NCBI GenBank assembly: GCA_963717215.1
Contig: CAVQVS010000009.1
Span: forward strand, 186,001-250,000
Direction of reading: 5' to 3'
Length of the DNA: 64,000 nucleotides
Origin: Roseiarcus sp963717215
GTDB lineage: Bacteria > Pseudomonadota > Alphaproteobacteria > Rhizobiales > Beijerinckiaceae
A program made the translations under genes and the position numbers. Under the pieces are notes generated by a model. It searched no databases and was not told the DNA's origin. It was given only the letters and a program-made list of their open reading frames with translations. The stretch's first letter is position 1; the number at the start of each line of letters is the position of its first letter. Shown in pieces: positions 62,928 through 64,000 of this stretch.

Positions 62928-63973
62928 TGACTTCGACGATGATCTATGACGATGAGTTTAACGCGCTGCGGGAGCTGTCCGCCACGCTGGGCGCCGATCC
63001 GTTACGGACGCAGGGCGCCGGCGGCAACACGTCGATAAAAAAAGACGGCGTCATGTGGATAAAGGCGTCGGGAACATGGCTCGCCGACGCGCTCGCCCAA
63101 GACATTATGACGCCTGTGCATCTGGAGCCTCTGCGCAAAGCGATCGCCGATGGAGATCCCCGCGCCGCGGCGGCGGTCGACTTCGTGGATGCGCAGCTGA
63201 ACGCCGGCGGCCTAAGGCCTTCGATCGAGACCAGCGTGCACGCGATCGTGCCCTCGCCAGTCGTTGTCCACATCCATTGCGTGAATACGATCGCCCTCGC
63301 CGTTCGACACGACGGCGAAACTCTTGCGCGCGGACGCTTGAGACCACACGCGGACGTCGCGTTCGCTTTCGTGCCCTATCGCAAGCCGGGCTTGCCGCTC
63401 GCTCATGCGATTGCGGAACGGCTTACGAACAACACGAACGTTCTCGTCCTCGCCAATCATGGTCTCGTCGTTGCCGGCGAGACAGTCGCGGAAGTCGCCG
63501 AACGGATTGAGCGCGTGTGCGAAGGGTTATCCGCGCCGGCGCGCGCGGCGCCACATGTCGACACCGAAAAGCTGGCTTCGATCGTCGACGGCTCGGACTA
63601 TCGCCTGCCGCAAGATTCCGCCGCCCATGCCGTCGTGCTTGACCCCAAAAGCCTCGCGATCGCACGCCCCGGCTCCCTCTACCCCGACCACGTGGTGTTC
63701 CTCGGGCCGGGTCTCACGGAAGCCTCAGTCAACGGTGGCCGTCTTCGTATGCCGCCGGAAGGTCGCCGACCCCCTCTGATGATGGCGCTGCCCGGCCTCG
63801 GCCTGGTTCTTCATCATTCGGCATCGAAAAATGCACACGCAATGGCGCGATGTCTTGCAGACGTTGCGGCCCGCATTCCGGAAGAGGCGCCGATCCGCGT
63901 GCTGACGGCCGCCGAGGAGCAGGAGCTCATGACCTGGGAAGCCGAAACCTATCGCCAGTCTATCGGAAGATAG
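62927..63973 (+). CDS. Class II aldolase/adducin-type sugar aldolase
   Basis: A 348-residue protein. The class II aldolase domain is visible in RTQGAGGNTSIKKDGVMWIKASGTW (phosphate site), VVVHIHCVNTIALAVRHDG (zinc HxH) and NVLVLANHGLVVAGE (third His). The extra C-terminal 120 residues, with IARPGSLYPDHVVFLGPG and PGLGLVLHHSASKNAHAM, belong to the longer RhaD-like subgroup. The start ATG overlaps the GlpD-like stop. It is the second aldolase of the locus, so a cleavage step is likely at the end of the route. I favour 62927 over a leader at 62894. Confidence 0.88.
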   Translation: MTSTMIYDDEFNALRELSATLGADPLRTQGAGGNTSIKKDGVMWIKASGTWLADALAQDIMTPVHLEPLRKAIADGDPRAAAAVDFVDAQLNAGGLRPSIETSVHAIVPSPVVVHIHCVNTIALAVRHDGETLARGRLRPHADVAFAFVPYRKPGLPLAHAIAERLTNNTNVLVLANHGLVVAGETVAEVAERIERVCEGLSAPARAAPHVDTEKLASIVDGSDYRLPQDSAAHAVVLDPKSLAIARPGSLYPDHVVFLGPGLTEASVNGGRLRMPPEGRRPPLMMALPGLGLVLHHSASKNAHAMARCLADVAARIPEEAPIRVLTAAEEQELMTWEAETYRQSIGR

Positions 63974-63985
63974 GGGAACGGTTTG

Positions 63986-64000
63986 ATGCGCGCGCGCGTG
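63986..64000 (+). CDS. Start of a further gene, cut by the window edge
   Basis: After a 13-base gap an ATG with GGGGAACGG upstream reads MRARV up to the edge. It is probably the next operon gene, but five codons say nothing of its identity. Confidence 0.35.

Noticed and set aside
1..64000. CRISPR array, tRNA or rRNA genes, prophage
   Set aside because: No regularly spaced identical repeats, no cloverleaf-like sequence in the gaps I read, and no phage structural or integrase genes.

Overview
The window is high-G+C, densely coded bacterial DNA with alphaproteobacterial, most likely Rhizobiales, character. Pointers are the TopA with several C-terminal tail repeats, the topA / RNase R / DUF983 / NUDIX order, a purL-bolA neighbourhood, a PmtA-like methyltransferase, an FrcBCA-type sugar transporter and a PEP-CTERM protein. 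A Beijerinckiaceae/Methylocystaceae-like source fits but is not proven. I see no rRNA, tRNA or CRISPR array.

Layout. 0-7 kb: a CoA-linked catabolic cluster (CitE-like lyase, GMC oxidoreductase, acyl-CoA ligase, two thiolase-fold proteins, OB-fold DUF35 protein). 7.4-9 kb: a SnoaL-like protein and an A+T-rich foreign-looking gene for a membrane-anchored protein of unknown function. 9-12 kb: purL, a small coupled ORF and bolA. 12-16.5 kb: accessory regulators (MarR, TetR) with a VOC protein, two SDRs and a metallo-beta-lactamase-fold protein. 17-29 kb: mutL, an acyltransferase, an M16 protease pair, prpE, a TauE/SafE permease, a GtrA protein, an acyl-CoA synthetase and a CHAD protein. 29-34 kb: a PEP-CTERM protein, a Ni/Co transport pair, an extensin-like lipoprotein, a GST and an IS5-family remnant. 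34.4-39.2 kb: a LacI-controlled sugar ABC transporter with a D-tagatose/psicose 3-epimerase-like enzyme. 39.4-51 kb: pyrB, topA, rnr and accessory genes. 51.3-64 kb: a polyol-type catabolic locus with a SorC regulator, a five-gene ABC transporter, an FGGY kinase, a 2-hydroxyacid dehydrogenase, a GlpD/EryB-like dehydrogenase and a class II aldolase at each end.

The polyol-type locus reads as a complete uptake, phosphorylation, oxidation and aldol-cleavage pathway. The divergent aldolase and SorC genes share one promoter region, and the other genes run as an overlapping operon. The substrate (erythritol, ribitol, arabitol or similar) is inferred from EryA/EryB/EryD-like family resemblance only.

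A striking property is about 20 single-base frameshifts in otherwise intact, conserved genes. Almost all are +1, and most lie between 47.7 and 61.3 kb. They hit RNase R as well as catabolic genes, so base-level sequence error is the simplest explanation; real decay of the polyol locus is the alternative. Frameshifted genes are listed as one feature over the full reconstructed span.
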